Positions 9,240 to 16,743 of a stretch of 64,000 nt of DNA are shown in pieces. The notes beneath the pieces are model-generated. The model was not told where the DNA came from. It searched no databases and worked only from the letters and a program-made list of their open reading frames with translations. Numbering within the stretch: position 1 is the first letter of the stretch; each line of letters opens with the position of its first letter. Origin of the DNA: Alkalibacterium sp. AK22 (GTDB lineage Bacteria; Bacillota; Bacilli; Lactobacillales; Carnobacteriaceae_A); assembly GCF_000585255.1 (NCBI RefSeq), contig NZ_JANL01000032.1, positions 1-64,000 on the forward strand, in the 5' to 3' direction. Both the position numbers and the translations under genes were made by a program.

Positions 9240-9638
9240 TCAAGCTCTGACTTTAGAGCTGACTTTTTTAGCAATACCAATAGAGGCACCTTTCTTTGAA
9301 GCGCTGGCTAGATGCGAAGTCAAATTGCGTGTTGACTGATTCAGGCTTGATACAGATTCGCCTAGATCTCCTACTGCTTTGAACAGAGGATCGGTCATGC
9401 CCAGCTTACCATTGACATCATCCAGTGTGACGTTGGACTTGTTCAACAGACCTTCCACTTCTATAAGTAAATGATCAGCATCTTTCGTTATGGTGCTCAA
9501 GCTCTTGTTGGCCTCTTCGATTGTCGTATTCAGTTCTTGAACGACATTAGCCACTTTGAATAAAACAAAACATAGTCCTAATACGAGTACAGCAAAAGCA
9601 CCTGCTGCTATTAATGCTGCTATTTCTCCACCTGTCAT
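9240..9638 (-). CDS. ytxG: DUF948 membrane protein (YtxG-like)
   Basis: A 132-residue protein with one N-terminal membrane helix (ALIAAGAFAVLVLGLCFVLF). A heptad-rich extracytoplasmic or cytoplasmic coiled coil follows, typical of DUF948. It is first in a two-gene operon with the YtxH-domain gene, as in Bacillus. The start is supported by GAGGG six bases upstream. No enzymatic motif is visible; a structural or envelope-stress role is inferred from the pairing. Confidence 0.78.
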   Translation of the reverse strand: MTGGEIAALIAAGAFAVLVLGLCFVLFKVANVVQELNTTIEEANKSLSTITKDADHLLIEVEGLLNKSNVTLDDVNGKLGMTDPLFKAVGDLGESVSSLNQSTRNLTSHLASASKKGASIGIAKKVSSKVRA

Positions 9639-9764
9639 AGTTATCCCTCTTTCTTATTATTCTGTATGAACTAAGATTACCATTATGATGCTAATAATTG
9701 CAAACCAGACGGCCTGCTTTCGTGCAGCATCAGAGTCTCGTTGATTCCTTCTGTGCAGGTCTTT

Positions 9765-9792
9765 TTGACATTTTAAGATAAGATGTTATCAT
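9765..9792 (+). promoter_or_regulatory. Promoter of the MscS gene
   Basis: A consensus TTGACA (9765-9770), a 16-base spacer and TATCAT (9787-9792). The coding start is at 9864, so the leader is about 65 bases. Confidence 0.65.
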
Positions 9793-9863
9793 ATTTAATC
9801 ATGTGCCTGAATTATGCTGTTCATTTTATAGCACATTAATAAACACAAGGAAGGAAACAATAT

Positions 9864-10748
9864 ATGATAGAATCACTTGATGCAATTACAGAAGGTATGG
9901 ATGATCCGGCCGGTTTTTTTGAAGAGCTCTGGTCTTCGATTCAATGGCAACAGATAGCTTTATCTATTCTCGTTGTTTTTTTCCAGATTCTCTTCGCACT
10001 GATCGTATTTCTTATCATTAGAAAATTAGGTCACTACTTTATCGAAGTCGTTTTCAAACGTTACATGAAAGAAAAGAAAACAGTTCCGAACCGCCTGAAT
10101 ACACTTTATCGCTTAAGCAAAAACAGCCTGAATGGATTGCTGTATTTTTTCCTGGTCTATACGGTCCTGGAACTCCTCGGCATTCCGGTCGGCACGCTAG
10201 TAGCCAGTGCCGGGGTTGTCGGTCTGGCGCTTTCTCTGGGAGCACAGGGATTTGTTTCTGATATCGTGAACGGTTTTATGATTCTGCTTGAAAAACAGAT
10301 TGATGTTGGAGATGTCGTCCAGTTGAGCGGCATTATGGGCACTGTTGAGGACGTCAATTTGAAAACAACAAAAGTGAAGGATTTTGACGGAACTACCCAC
10401 TTTATTCCTAACCGGTCAATCACCATAATCAGTAACCGTTCACGCTCAGACATGCGGGTACTTCTTCAGATTCGACTGTTCCCTCAGACCGATTTGCATC
10501 TGGTCCGTAAAGTGTTGGAAGAAGTCAATGCGACATGGATTCCTCAGAGGCAGGAAATTACAGTGGAGCCCACAGAAATATCCTTTGTTCCTGTTGGTTC
10601 CGGACAGATTGCCTCTCAAGTCATTATGTATACAGAATCTGGAAGTGAGTTTGCCATGCGCAACTTCTTTTATGAAAAGTATGTTGATGCCTTAAGAGAG
10701 GCTGGTATAGATCTACCGAAAATCAACCTCGACCTCCAGCAGGCCTAA
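9864..10748 (+). CDS. Small-conductance mechanosensitive channel (MscS family)
   Basis: A 294-residue membrane channel that opens on membrane tension and releases solutes on hypo-osmotic shock. Three transmembrane helices are visible: about 30-55, 85-105, and the glycine/alanine-rich pore helix TM3 (GTLVASAGVVGLALSLGAQG). The TM3-beta junction GFVSDIVNGFMILLEKQID is typical, and the soluble beta domain follows to the end. Length matches the B. subtilis YkuT class. It is monocistronic, with its own sigma-A promoter and terminator. Divergence from the gene before it and convergence with the CBS gene leave it regulated alone. Confidence 0.9.
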   Translation: MIESLDAITEGMDDPAGFFEELWSSIQWQQIALSILVVFFQILFALIVFLIIRKLGHYFIEVVFKRYMKEKKTVPNRLNTLYRLSKNSLNGLLYFFLVYTVLELLGIPVGTLVASAGVVGLALSLGAQGFVSDIVNGFMILLEKQIDVGDVVQLSGIMGTVEDVNLKTTKVKDFDGTTHFIPNRSITIISNRSRSDMRVLLQIRLFPQTDLHLVRKVLEEVNATWIPQRQEITVEPTEISFVPVGSGQIASQVIMYTESGSEFAMRNFFYEKYVDALREAGIDLPKINLDLQQA

Positions 10749-10762
10749 GCGTAAGCTGCAAA

Positions 10763-10813
10763 AAAAACACCGTCAATAACTGGGATAGCAAAATCCCGTT
10801 AGACGGTGTTTTT
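10763..10813. terminator. Bidirectional terminator between the MscS and CBS genes
   Basis: The outer stem AAAAACACCGTC/GACGGTGTTTTT is extended by an inner GGGAT/ATCCC stem. T runs follow on plus and on minus (eight T). Confidence 0.85.
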
Positions 10814-10869
10814 ATATTCTTCTGTTTCCCACCTGTTTCTAATAGAAGAGCAGTAGCCTAACGAATAAG

Positions 10870-11349
10870 TTACTGTTCAATCATCTCTTTTTCACGCACT
10901 TCATAGAGTTTTTCAAAATCGTGTGCAATCCGGTTAGTTCCCTTGAGTATTTCACTTCGTGTGATAATTCCCTTGAAGTAGTTGTTTTCATCGACTACTG
11001 TAATAAAAGCATGATTAACAAGCATTCTCAATACTTCCTCAAGTTCAAAGTCTTCATATACATATGGATAATCAGTGTCCATGACTTCACGTGCTTCTAT
11101 CTCTGCAAGCTTTTCAAACTCTACATCTTCAATATTGATAATAGACTGCATAATGGTTGGCAAAGAAATCAGGCCATACATCTTAGACTGCTCGTCCAAT
11201 ACTGGAACGATTGCGTACTTGTCACTTGTCAGTATCAGCATAGCGTGATTCAGTCTATTCGTCAGACCAATAACAGCGACTTCTTCAGCTGGTTTGACCA
11301 GCGAAGAATCACTGTCGACCAGCATCTTCTTCATACGTTCACTTATCAT
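10870..11349 (-). CDS. cbpB: CBS-pair protein, CbpB/DarB-like (possible c-di-AMP sensor)
   Basis: A cytoplasmic protein of 159 residues made of two CBS motifs (about 15-75 and 85-145) and a short C-terminal helix. It matches the size and layout of YkuL (DarB) of B. subtilis and CbpB of Listeria. Those bind c-di-AMP and, when free, contact the (p)ppGpp synthetase Rel. The longest frame begins at 11370, but AAGGGG precedes the ATG at 11349 by eight bases. Ligand binding here is inferred from family resemblance. It lies convergent to an osmotic channel. Confidence 0.7.
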   Translation of the reverse strand: MISERMKKMLVDSDSSLVKPAEEVAVIGLTNRLNHAMLILTSDKYAIVPVLDEQSKMYGLISLPTIMQSIINIEDVEFEKLAEIEAREVMDTDYPYVYEDFELEEVLRMLVNHAFITVVDENNYFKGIITRSEILKGTNRIAHDFEKLYEVREKEMIEQ

Positions 11350-11451
11350 TGTTTCACCCCTTGTGAGCATCTTCTCTTCATTACTATTTTACTCCTTATC
11401 ATTCAGTTTCCCAAATGTTTCTGATTATAAAGTGAATTTTTTAAGAAAAAA

Positions 11452-11473
11452 GCGGACAGAATAAACTGTCCGC
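11452..11473 (-). terminator. Terminator of the murI-rdgB-phosphoesterase operon
   Basis: GCGGACAG/CTGTCCGC (11452-11459, 11466-11473) with a six-base loop. On the minus strand it is followed by six T. Confidence 0.85.
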
Positions 11474-11525
11474 CAAAAAAACCAGTAATCAAGTATCATA
11501 AAATGTGGAATCAATGAGAAAATAG

Positions 11526-12047
11526 TCAGGCAGTCACATCAAACTGCTTGCTCAGATCGCTGAGTTCATTGTGGTCCTGATCAAAGTAGGTAAACTGGAC
11601 AGTATGTTTTTTTGGGTTATAATCCATGACCAAGTAAGTTCCCCGCTCTCTGTCTCTAGGTTGCGTCAAACTTCCCGGATTAATGAAAAAGATCCCGTCT
11701 TCCTGTTCCACTTTCGCAATATGCGTGTGCCCGTAAAAGACAAAGGTCGCTTGTTCTTCGTCTGCCCTACTTTTAAGCTTCTGATAAGACTGTTTTACTG
11801 CATGCTTATGACCGTGTACAACCAGCATTGTCTTGTCTTCGATTCGGCGGACAAGCTCTAGAGGGATTCCTTTAGCATAATCCATATTCCCTTCCACTGT
11901 CTTGTAGTTTTGCCATAGCGGATGATCTTCCGGCAACTCGGAATCGCCACAGTGGATCCATCCTGGTGCTTCATCTTCGTAAATTGAAAGAATCTCTTCC
12001 ATATAATAAGCATTACCGTGATTATCACTCACCACAATCAGTTTCAT
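11526..12047 (-). CDS. YfcE/MJ0936-family metallophosphoesterase (YsnB-like)
   Basis: A 173-residue calcineurin-like phosphoesterase. The metal-binding motifs appear in order: DNHGN near the start, GDSE, GNMD, HGHKH and GHTH. The exact substrate is not known for this family; E. coli YfcE hydrolyses phosphodiesters in vitro. A TTG overlaps the rdgB stop, but AAGGA fits the ATG at 12047. It is the last gene of murI-rdgB-yfcE, the same order as racE-ysnA-ysnB in bacilli. Confidence 0.85.
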   Translation of the reverse strand: MKLIVVSDNHGNAYYMEEILSIYEDEAPGWIHCGDSELPEDHPLWQNYKTVEGNMDYAKGIPLELVRRIEDKTMLVVHGHKHAVKQSYQKLKSRADEEQATFVFYGHTHIAKVEQEDGIFFINPGSLTQPRDRERGTYLVMDYNPKKHTVQFTYFDQDHNELSDLSKQFDVTA

Positions 12048-12049
12048 AT

Positions 12050-12682
12050 TCAACTTCCTTCCTCATCTGTATTCAGCCAGTGATCCAATACATGACCTAA
12101 TTCCTGAATCGCTTTTGCCCGGTGGCTGAGTTGATTTTTTTCTTCCTTGCTTAATTGAGCCATCGTGCAGTCACGCTCTGGCAGGAAAAACAAAGAGTCA
12201 TAGCCAAACCCATTTTCTCCCTGAGGAACGCCTGCGATTCGCCCTTCAACTTGACCCTCAACGACGAGAGTCTTTCTTCCTGGTTTAGCCAAAGCGAGTG
12301 AACAGTGAAATTTTGCTGTCCTGTCAGCATCGCTAATGTCATAGAGCTCATTGAGAAGTTTTGCGTTATTTTTTGCATCATTTTTTTCTTCTCCAGCGTA
12401 GCGTGCCGAATAGATTCCTGGTTGACCATGCAAGGCATCAACCATGAGTCCGGAGTCATCAGCCAGCACAAACATTTTGAAGTGTTGTGCGATCGTTTCC
12501 GCTTTTAATACAGCATTTTCGTCGAAGCTTTCTCCTGTTTCTTCTACGTCCGGCAATTCCGGATAATCCAGTAAAGTCTTGACCTGAAAGCCTTTTTGAT
12601 TAAAGAGGTACTCAAATTCTCTTGCTTTTCCCTCGTTTCTGGTAGCAACGAGCAGAGTGTGTTTAGATGTGTTATTTGACAT
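12050..12682 (-). CDS. rdgB: XTP/dITP diphosphatase (house-cleaning nucleotide hydrolase)
   Basis: A 210-residue Ham1/RdgB enzyme that hydrolyses dITP, XTP and other deaminated purine nucleotides to monophosphates, keeping them out of nucleic acids. The signature TRNEGKAREF lies near the N terminus. ADDSGLMVDALHGQPGIYSA covers the substrate pocket, and GFGYDSLFF and LSHRAKAIQ follow. Length is normal (B. subtilis about 198). The start overlaps the end of murI by 11 bases, so translation is probably coupled. Confidence 0.93.
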   Translation of the reverse strand: MSNNTSKHTLLVATRNEGKAREFEYLFNQKGFQVKTLLDYPELPDVEETGESFDENAVLKAETIAQHFKMFVLADDSGLMVDALHGQPGIYSARYAGEEKNDAKNNAKLLNELYDISDADRTAKFHCSLALAKPGRKTLVVEGQVEGRIAGVPQGENGFGYDSLFFLPERDCTMAQLSKEEKNQLSHRAKAIQELGHVLDHWLNTDEEGS

Positions 12683-13493
12683 ATGAACTCAACCTTTCAA
12701 TCGGGATACTTTTAATCTTCATGTCGGTAGACTGCATCCATTTTGTAGCGATTTTATTGAATAGTGACACGTTCCCAGTCGTGTAGAGAGTGATGGTCTG
12801 TCTGTTACACGAACCGGTCCTCAAACCGAGTGCATCGAGTCTAGACCCAATATTGACAGCCGTCAACGCTCCTGAATCAATCAGATGCACAGAGGGCCCC
12901 ACTGCCTTCTGTATGAATCCAGCGAGCAGTGGAAAATGAGTACAGCCTAAAATCAGTGTATCGATGGATTGATCGGGAAGCTTTTGAAGTGTTTTTTCGA
13001 CAACTGTTGCTGCATAAACTGACTCATACTGGTTTGACTCGACCAGTTGAACGAAATCCGGACAAGCTAGGCTGCTAATTTTCATATTGGGACTGGCCTG
13101 GCTGATGGTCTGTGCATAGTAATTGGAATCCACCGTACTCTGTGTGGCCAATACGCCTATATGACCATTTTGGGTCTGTCGTATCGCTTCTGTACTGCCG
13201 GCACTGATCACGCCTAAAACAGGAATATCTAAGTCTTTTTGCAGCTGTTTAAGGGTTAAGGCCGTAGCTGTATTACAGGCAATAATGAGCATCTTGATGT
13301 CCTGACTGACCAGAAAACTGGCCAGTTCGTTTGTATATTGTATAATTTCTGCTGACGTCCGGTCACCATAAGGATTCCGCGCACTGTCACCGATATAGAC
13401 AAAGGATTCATCCGGCAGCATGGCCTGTGCGGCTTTCAAAACCGTTAGTCCTCCGATGCCTGAATCCAGCAGTCCAATTGGCTTGTTTGACAT
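12672..13493 (-). CDS. murI: Glutamate racemase
   Basis: A 273-residue enzyme that makes D-glutamate for peptidoglycan. The N-terminal GLLDSGIGGLTVLK and the paired catalytic cysteines in ACNTATA and GCTHFPLL are present. An upstream TTG at 13502 opens the frame, but AAAGG is spaced for the ATG at 13493. It leads the operon with rdgB and the phosphoesterase. The C-terminal 15 residues (MKIKSIPIERLSSYVK) are a usual tail. Confidence 0.94.
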   Translation of the reverse strand: MSNKPIGLLDSGIGGLTVLKAAQAMLPDESFVYIGDSARNPYGDRTSAEIIQYTNELASFLVSQDIKMLIIACNTATALTLKQLQKDLDIPVLGVISAGSTEAIRQTQNGHIGVLATQSTVDSNYYAQTISQASPNMKISSLACPDFVQLVESNQYESVYAATVVEKTLQKLPDQSIDTLILGCTHFPLLAGFIQKAVGPSVHLIDSGALTAVNIGSRLDALGLRTGSCNRQTITLYTTGNVSLFNKIATKWMQSTDMKIKSIPIERLSSYVK

Positions 13494-13719
13494 AATAAAC
13501 AACCTTTTCTGTAAGACAACTTAATTCATATAGGTAAGTTCCGTCTTCTATTTTAGTAAGATTTATCGAACATTCATTATTTCACTAGAAACTTCAACGT
13601 AAACAAGGTAAAATAATGACACGTGTTCTCTATCCCTTCAATTATAATCAAATTATTACAGAAATAAAAGAGATAAAGATGCACATGATGTGTTTATTAA
13701 TTTACATAGGGGTGACAAC

Positions 13720-14157
13720 ATGACGGACGAATCTAATCAGGATGTATTATTTGACGGACTTGCACTGATCAGAGATACTTTGCTGCCCAATCTTCTAAAG
13801 GAAGACCAGTCAGCTATACTCTACTGGGCAGGAAAAGAGCTGGCACGCGATTTTGCGTTTTCTGATTTTCAGGAGCTCGCCCAAGCTGTCAAAAGACTCT
13901 CTTTTGGAACAATCGAGCTTAAGGAGCATAAAAAAACAGCCTATCGCATCCATTTGACCGGAGCAGCCATTGAAAGCCGCTTGAAAAGAAACCAGAAAGC
14001 TGATTTCTCTCTGGAAGCTGGCTTTCTGGCAGAAGCAATTCAGCAATTAAGTGGATATTACAGTGAAGGCAGTTGGCAGACTTCAACAAGTCAGCAGCAC
14101 GTGGATATTCGCATTGAATCCGATCCAAAAGAAAAGATTACTGAGCAGACCTACTGA
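13720..14157 (+). CDS. YslB-like DUF2507 protein
   Basis: A 145-residue cytoplasmic protein of the DUF2507/YslB family, of unknown function. Visible signatures are the N-terminal LLPNLLKEDQSAILYWAGKE and the FLAEAIQQL segment near the end. The frame opens at 13690, but AGGGGTG fits the ATG at 13720. In bacilli yslB also sits close to racE, as here (divergent from murI). Its last 20 coding bases overlap the 3' end of the convergent FAD gene, which is unusual for this otherwise loosely packed stretch. Confidence 0.75.
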   Translation: MTDESNQDVLFDGLALIRDTLLPNLLKEDQSAILYWAGKELARDFAFSDFQELAQAVKRLSFGTIELKEHKKTAYRIHLTGAAIESRLKRNQKADFSLEAGFLAEAIQQLSGYYSEGSWQTSTSQQHVDIRIESDPKEKITEQTY

Positions 14158-15616
14158 TTTTATCTACGGGTCTGTTTTTTGTGCTCAGGCTGTCAAAAAC
14201 CCCTTTAACTGCGCTGTCAGAAATAAGTTCCACATTATTATTTCCATAGTGAACGCCTGACACTAGCTGGCCATAGGCTTTAAAGTTTCTCCTGATATTT
14301 CCATAACGGTCGATTGTACTCATTGACGGATAGTCTATTTGAGCCCCACCGAAGCGGCAGGGACTTAAGAGGCCGTCATTCAGGAGGTTTTGAATCAACT
14401 CAGAATGAAGTTCTGCTGATTTCTCCAGATTAGTATCCTGCCCGGTACAGTTTATTACATAATCCACTGAAAAACATTCACCTGTTTCAGTCTGTACTGA
14501 AAAATGATCTGGCTGCTTGCTGATGCCTTTAACCCCGCTGATTAGGCCTACTTCTTCATTGGATATACGCTCAATCAGCTGACGAGCCGTGTTTTGCGGT
14601 ATAGGCGCTTTAAACCGCTGCCATTGCTTTCCATAATCTCTGATGAAAATCTGTTTGTCCTCATCAGACAAGGCCTTCCAGATAAGTGGGTAGCACTTTC
14701 TCATTTGACGGACTATCGACTGAAACTTGCCGAGTATGCCCGCATATTTCAAGTCCAGATTCATCCCTTCTACTGTGCCGCTTCCCAAATGAGTCCAGAC
14801 CCAGTTCAGATCAATATCATTTTCTTCCATTTCATTGAAAAACCACTCCAATACTGTGTTTAGGCGGAAAGATTCTCCTTTAGCAAGCAGACCAGCCAGA
14901 CGGTCTTCACAGAAATAATGGAGGCTGACCTGACGTTCATCTCCCCGAACCGAAGAAAACAACCCGTCCTTAGAAAAAAACATGATCTTCGCTGAAGGAT
15001 ATGTTTCCTGTATGTACAGCATGACATCCAGTGCTGTAAGCCCAGTTCCAATGATTCCGACAGTAGACTCTCCAGTGACTTGTATATTCCTTCTTGCTGG
15101 ATAAGGATTGTACACGTACTTTTCAGTTCCCTTGAGTTTATATGGATCCTGATAAGCCAACACCCCTGTGGTCAAATGGACTACATCTACTTCTATACGC
15201 GAGCAATTCGAACGCAGTAGATAGGAACCATTATCTTGGGGCTCAATCGCTGATATTTTCTCAAACCTGACTGTTACATTCAATTCTTGAATCCAGCGAT
15301 CAAGATGCTCATTCAAGTACTCTCCAAACCAGGTTCTCGGCAAGTGTGTATGATAAACAGTCTGTATCCCTTTATTTTTTTTGACCCAATTTACGAAATC
15401 ATCTGGCTGCTCTGGTATGATAGTCATTGTTTCAGTATACTGATTGATCAGGAGACTATCATCGTCGGCTTGAAAAGCCAGTCCTGTTCCAAAAAGATGT
15501 TCATCTGCAAATATTACTATTTCCGTCTCTTTGCGCTTTAAGGTATCCAGCTGGCTGCGCAGCTCTCTTAGTACGCTAATCCCTGCCACACCCATTCCAA
15601 TAATTCCTATTCTCAT
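14138..15616 (-). CDS. FAD/NAD(P)-binding protein (NAD_binding_9 type)
   Basis: A 492-residue flavoprotein. The N-terminal dinucleotide fold is clear (IGIIGMGVAGISVLRE), as is a second one for NAD(P) (STVGIIGTGLTALDVMLYIQ). The middle and end carry DYVINCTGQD, the usual motif joining flavin to the second domain. It resembles the broad PF13454 group whose members are often annotated only as FAD/NAD(P)-binding; the substrate cannot be told. It lies alone on the minus strand and converges on the YslB-like gene with 20 bases of coding overlap. No terminator separates the two. Confidence 0.75.
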   Translation of the reverse strand: MRIGIIGMGVAGISVLRELRSQLDTLKRKETEIVIFADEHLFGTGLAFQADDDSLLINQYTETMTIIPEQPDDFVNWVKKNKGIQTVYHTHLPRTWFGEYLNEHLDRWIQELNVTVRFEKISAIEPQDNGSYLLRSNCSRIEVDVVHLTTGVLAYQDPYKLKGTEKYVYNPYPARRNIQVTGESTVGIIGTGLTALDVMLYIQETYPSAKIMFFSKDGLFSSVRGDERQVSLHYFCEDRLAGLLAKGESFRLNTVLEWFFNEMEENDIDLNWVWTHLGSGTVEGMNLDLKYAGILGKFQSIVRQMRKCYPLIWKALSDEDKQIFIRDYGKQWQRFKAPIPQNTARQLIERISNEEVGLISGVKGISKQPDHFSVQTETGECFSVDYVINCTGQDTNLEKSAELHSELIQNLLNDGLLSPCRFGGAQIDYPSMSTIDRYGNIRRNFKAYGQLVSGVHYGNNNVELISDSAVKGVFDSLSTKNRPVDKISRSAQ

Positions 15617-15679
15617 CCAACTAGCCTCCAGAATTTCTTTATGCTCCTATCATATCATTCATTTCTATGTATAACTAAA

Positions 15680-15720
15680 AAAAGTGCTACCTTGTATAGT
15701 AAAACAAGATAAACACTTTT
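15680..15720 (-). terminator. Terminator of the 93-residue unknown gene
   Basis: AAAAGTG/CACTTTT outer arms and CTTGT/ACAAG inner arms. On the minus strand the stem runs into seven T. Confidence 0.75.
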
Positions 15721-15722
15721 GT

Positions 15723-16004
15723 CTACAAATTCACATTCAGGTGTACACTGTTAATCACGTGGACGTTAGTATCAATAATCTTAACAAACTGAACCTTGCG
15801 CGCATCCCATTTCATCAAATCATTCAGGGAGTACTGATTTTTTCTGAGTACAACATCCAGTGGACAGTCGATTTCATCGTCTGCATTGTAAAACACATCC
15901 CTGTCATCCACCTCAAGCTCTATTGTCTGTTCTTTGCACTGGATGATATATTTATATTCTACCGTTGCTGCCAGCATTGACTGGTTGCCTTCGTTTCTTG
16001 TCAT
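15723..16004 (-). CDS. Unknown 93-residue protein
   Basis: I do not recognise this protein. It is soluble and acidic, with alternating hydrophobic residues suggesting beta strands at the start (AATVEYKYIIQCKEQTIELE) and end (KVQFVKIIDTNVHVINSVHL). There is no signal peptide or membrane segment. The frame opens with TTG at 16019; GGAG nine bases before the ATG at 16004 sets the start. It has its own terminator and appears to be a single-gene unit. Confidence 0.6.
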   Translation of the reverse strand: MTRNEGNQSMLAATVEYKYIIQCKEQTIELEVDDRDVFYNADDEIDCPLDVVLRKNQYSLNDLMKWDARKVQFVKIIDTNVHVINSVHLNVNL

Positions 16005-16273
16005 ATGACCACTCTCCAAACTAATTTGTATGTAGACACGCTGTAGTGAGAGTTTATACTATACTAATTCTTATCACCTGCAATTTGATGATTGATTGAA
16101 AACAGGCTATGTGAGTATGTTAATACTATATCAGATATACTAAAAAAGATAGGATAATTGGCTTTTTTTTATTTACTCCTCAGTGAAGTGACACATTCCT
16201 TTCACAATTTATTACTGGCCAAACAATAACACAAAATAAACTTTAAAGAAAAAATGTGGTTTCAATAGAAAAA
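16005..16273. other. AT-rich gap, no gene seen
   Basis: This gap upstream of the 93-residue gene holds a possible minus-strand promoter (TTGCAG with TATAGT/TATAAA-like boxes near 16050-16085, imperfect spacing). I see no coding frame and no strong hairpin. Confidence 0.4.
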
Positions 16274-16298
16274 AAGGCCCGGTTGCATACCGGACCTT
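16274..16298 (-). terminator. Terminator of the zapA-cvpA-mutS2-trxA block
   Basis: On the minus strand AAGGTCCGGT and ACCGGGCCTT pair with one G-U, a five-base loop and a run of T. Confidence 0.85.
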
Positions 16299-16332
16299 CA
16301 ACTGACTGATGAAACACATACAGACAGTTTGT

Positions 16333-16644
16333 TTATTTATATTTAGCTAATGCAGATTCGATTTGCTCTTTGCTGTGGTAGCCAATTAACTTATCTACCA
16401 CTTCTCCATCCTTTGTAACCAGCAAAGTCGGGATACTCATGATTCCGAACTTGCTTGGAGTCGCCTGGTTTGCATCGACATCCATCTTGAAGTAGTCTAC
16501 TGTGCCGTCAGATTCTTCATTTAACTCATCAATCACAGGTGATTGCATGCGACATGGTCCGCACCATGTTGCCCAAAAGTCTACCAAGGCCAGTCCTTCA
16601 TTTGTTTCTTGCTCAAAATTTGAGTCTGTCAGTTCTCTAACCAT
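16333..16644 (-). CDS. trxA: Thioredoxin
   Basis: A 103-residue thioredoxin, the general cytoplasmic disulfide reductase. The active site WCGPC is at residues 27-31 and the cis-proline segment SIPTLLV is present. It lies directly downstream of mutS2, the common lactic acid bacterial order. AGGAGGA precedes the ATG by about eight bases, and a terminator follows. Confidence 0.94.
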   Translation of the reverse strand: MVRELTDSNFEQETNEGLALVDFWATWCGPCRMQSPVIDELNEESDGTVDYFKMDVDANQATPSKFGIMSIPTLLVTKDGEVVDKLIGYHSKEQIESALAKYK

Positions 16645-16743
16645 TCTTCATCCTCCTAAATTTAACTTACTTATTTAAAGTAAGTTATTTGATCCATTGT
16701 CAGTATAGCAAACTTTCACATAGTTGTCTACCATTGGGAATCA

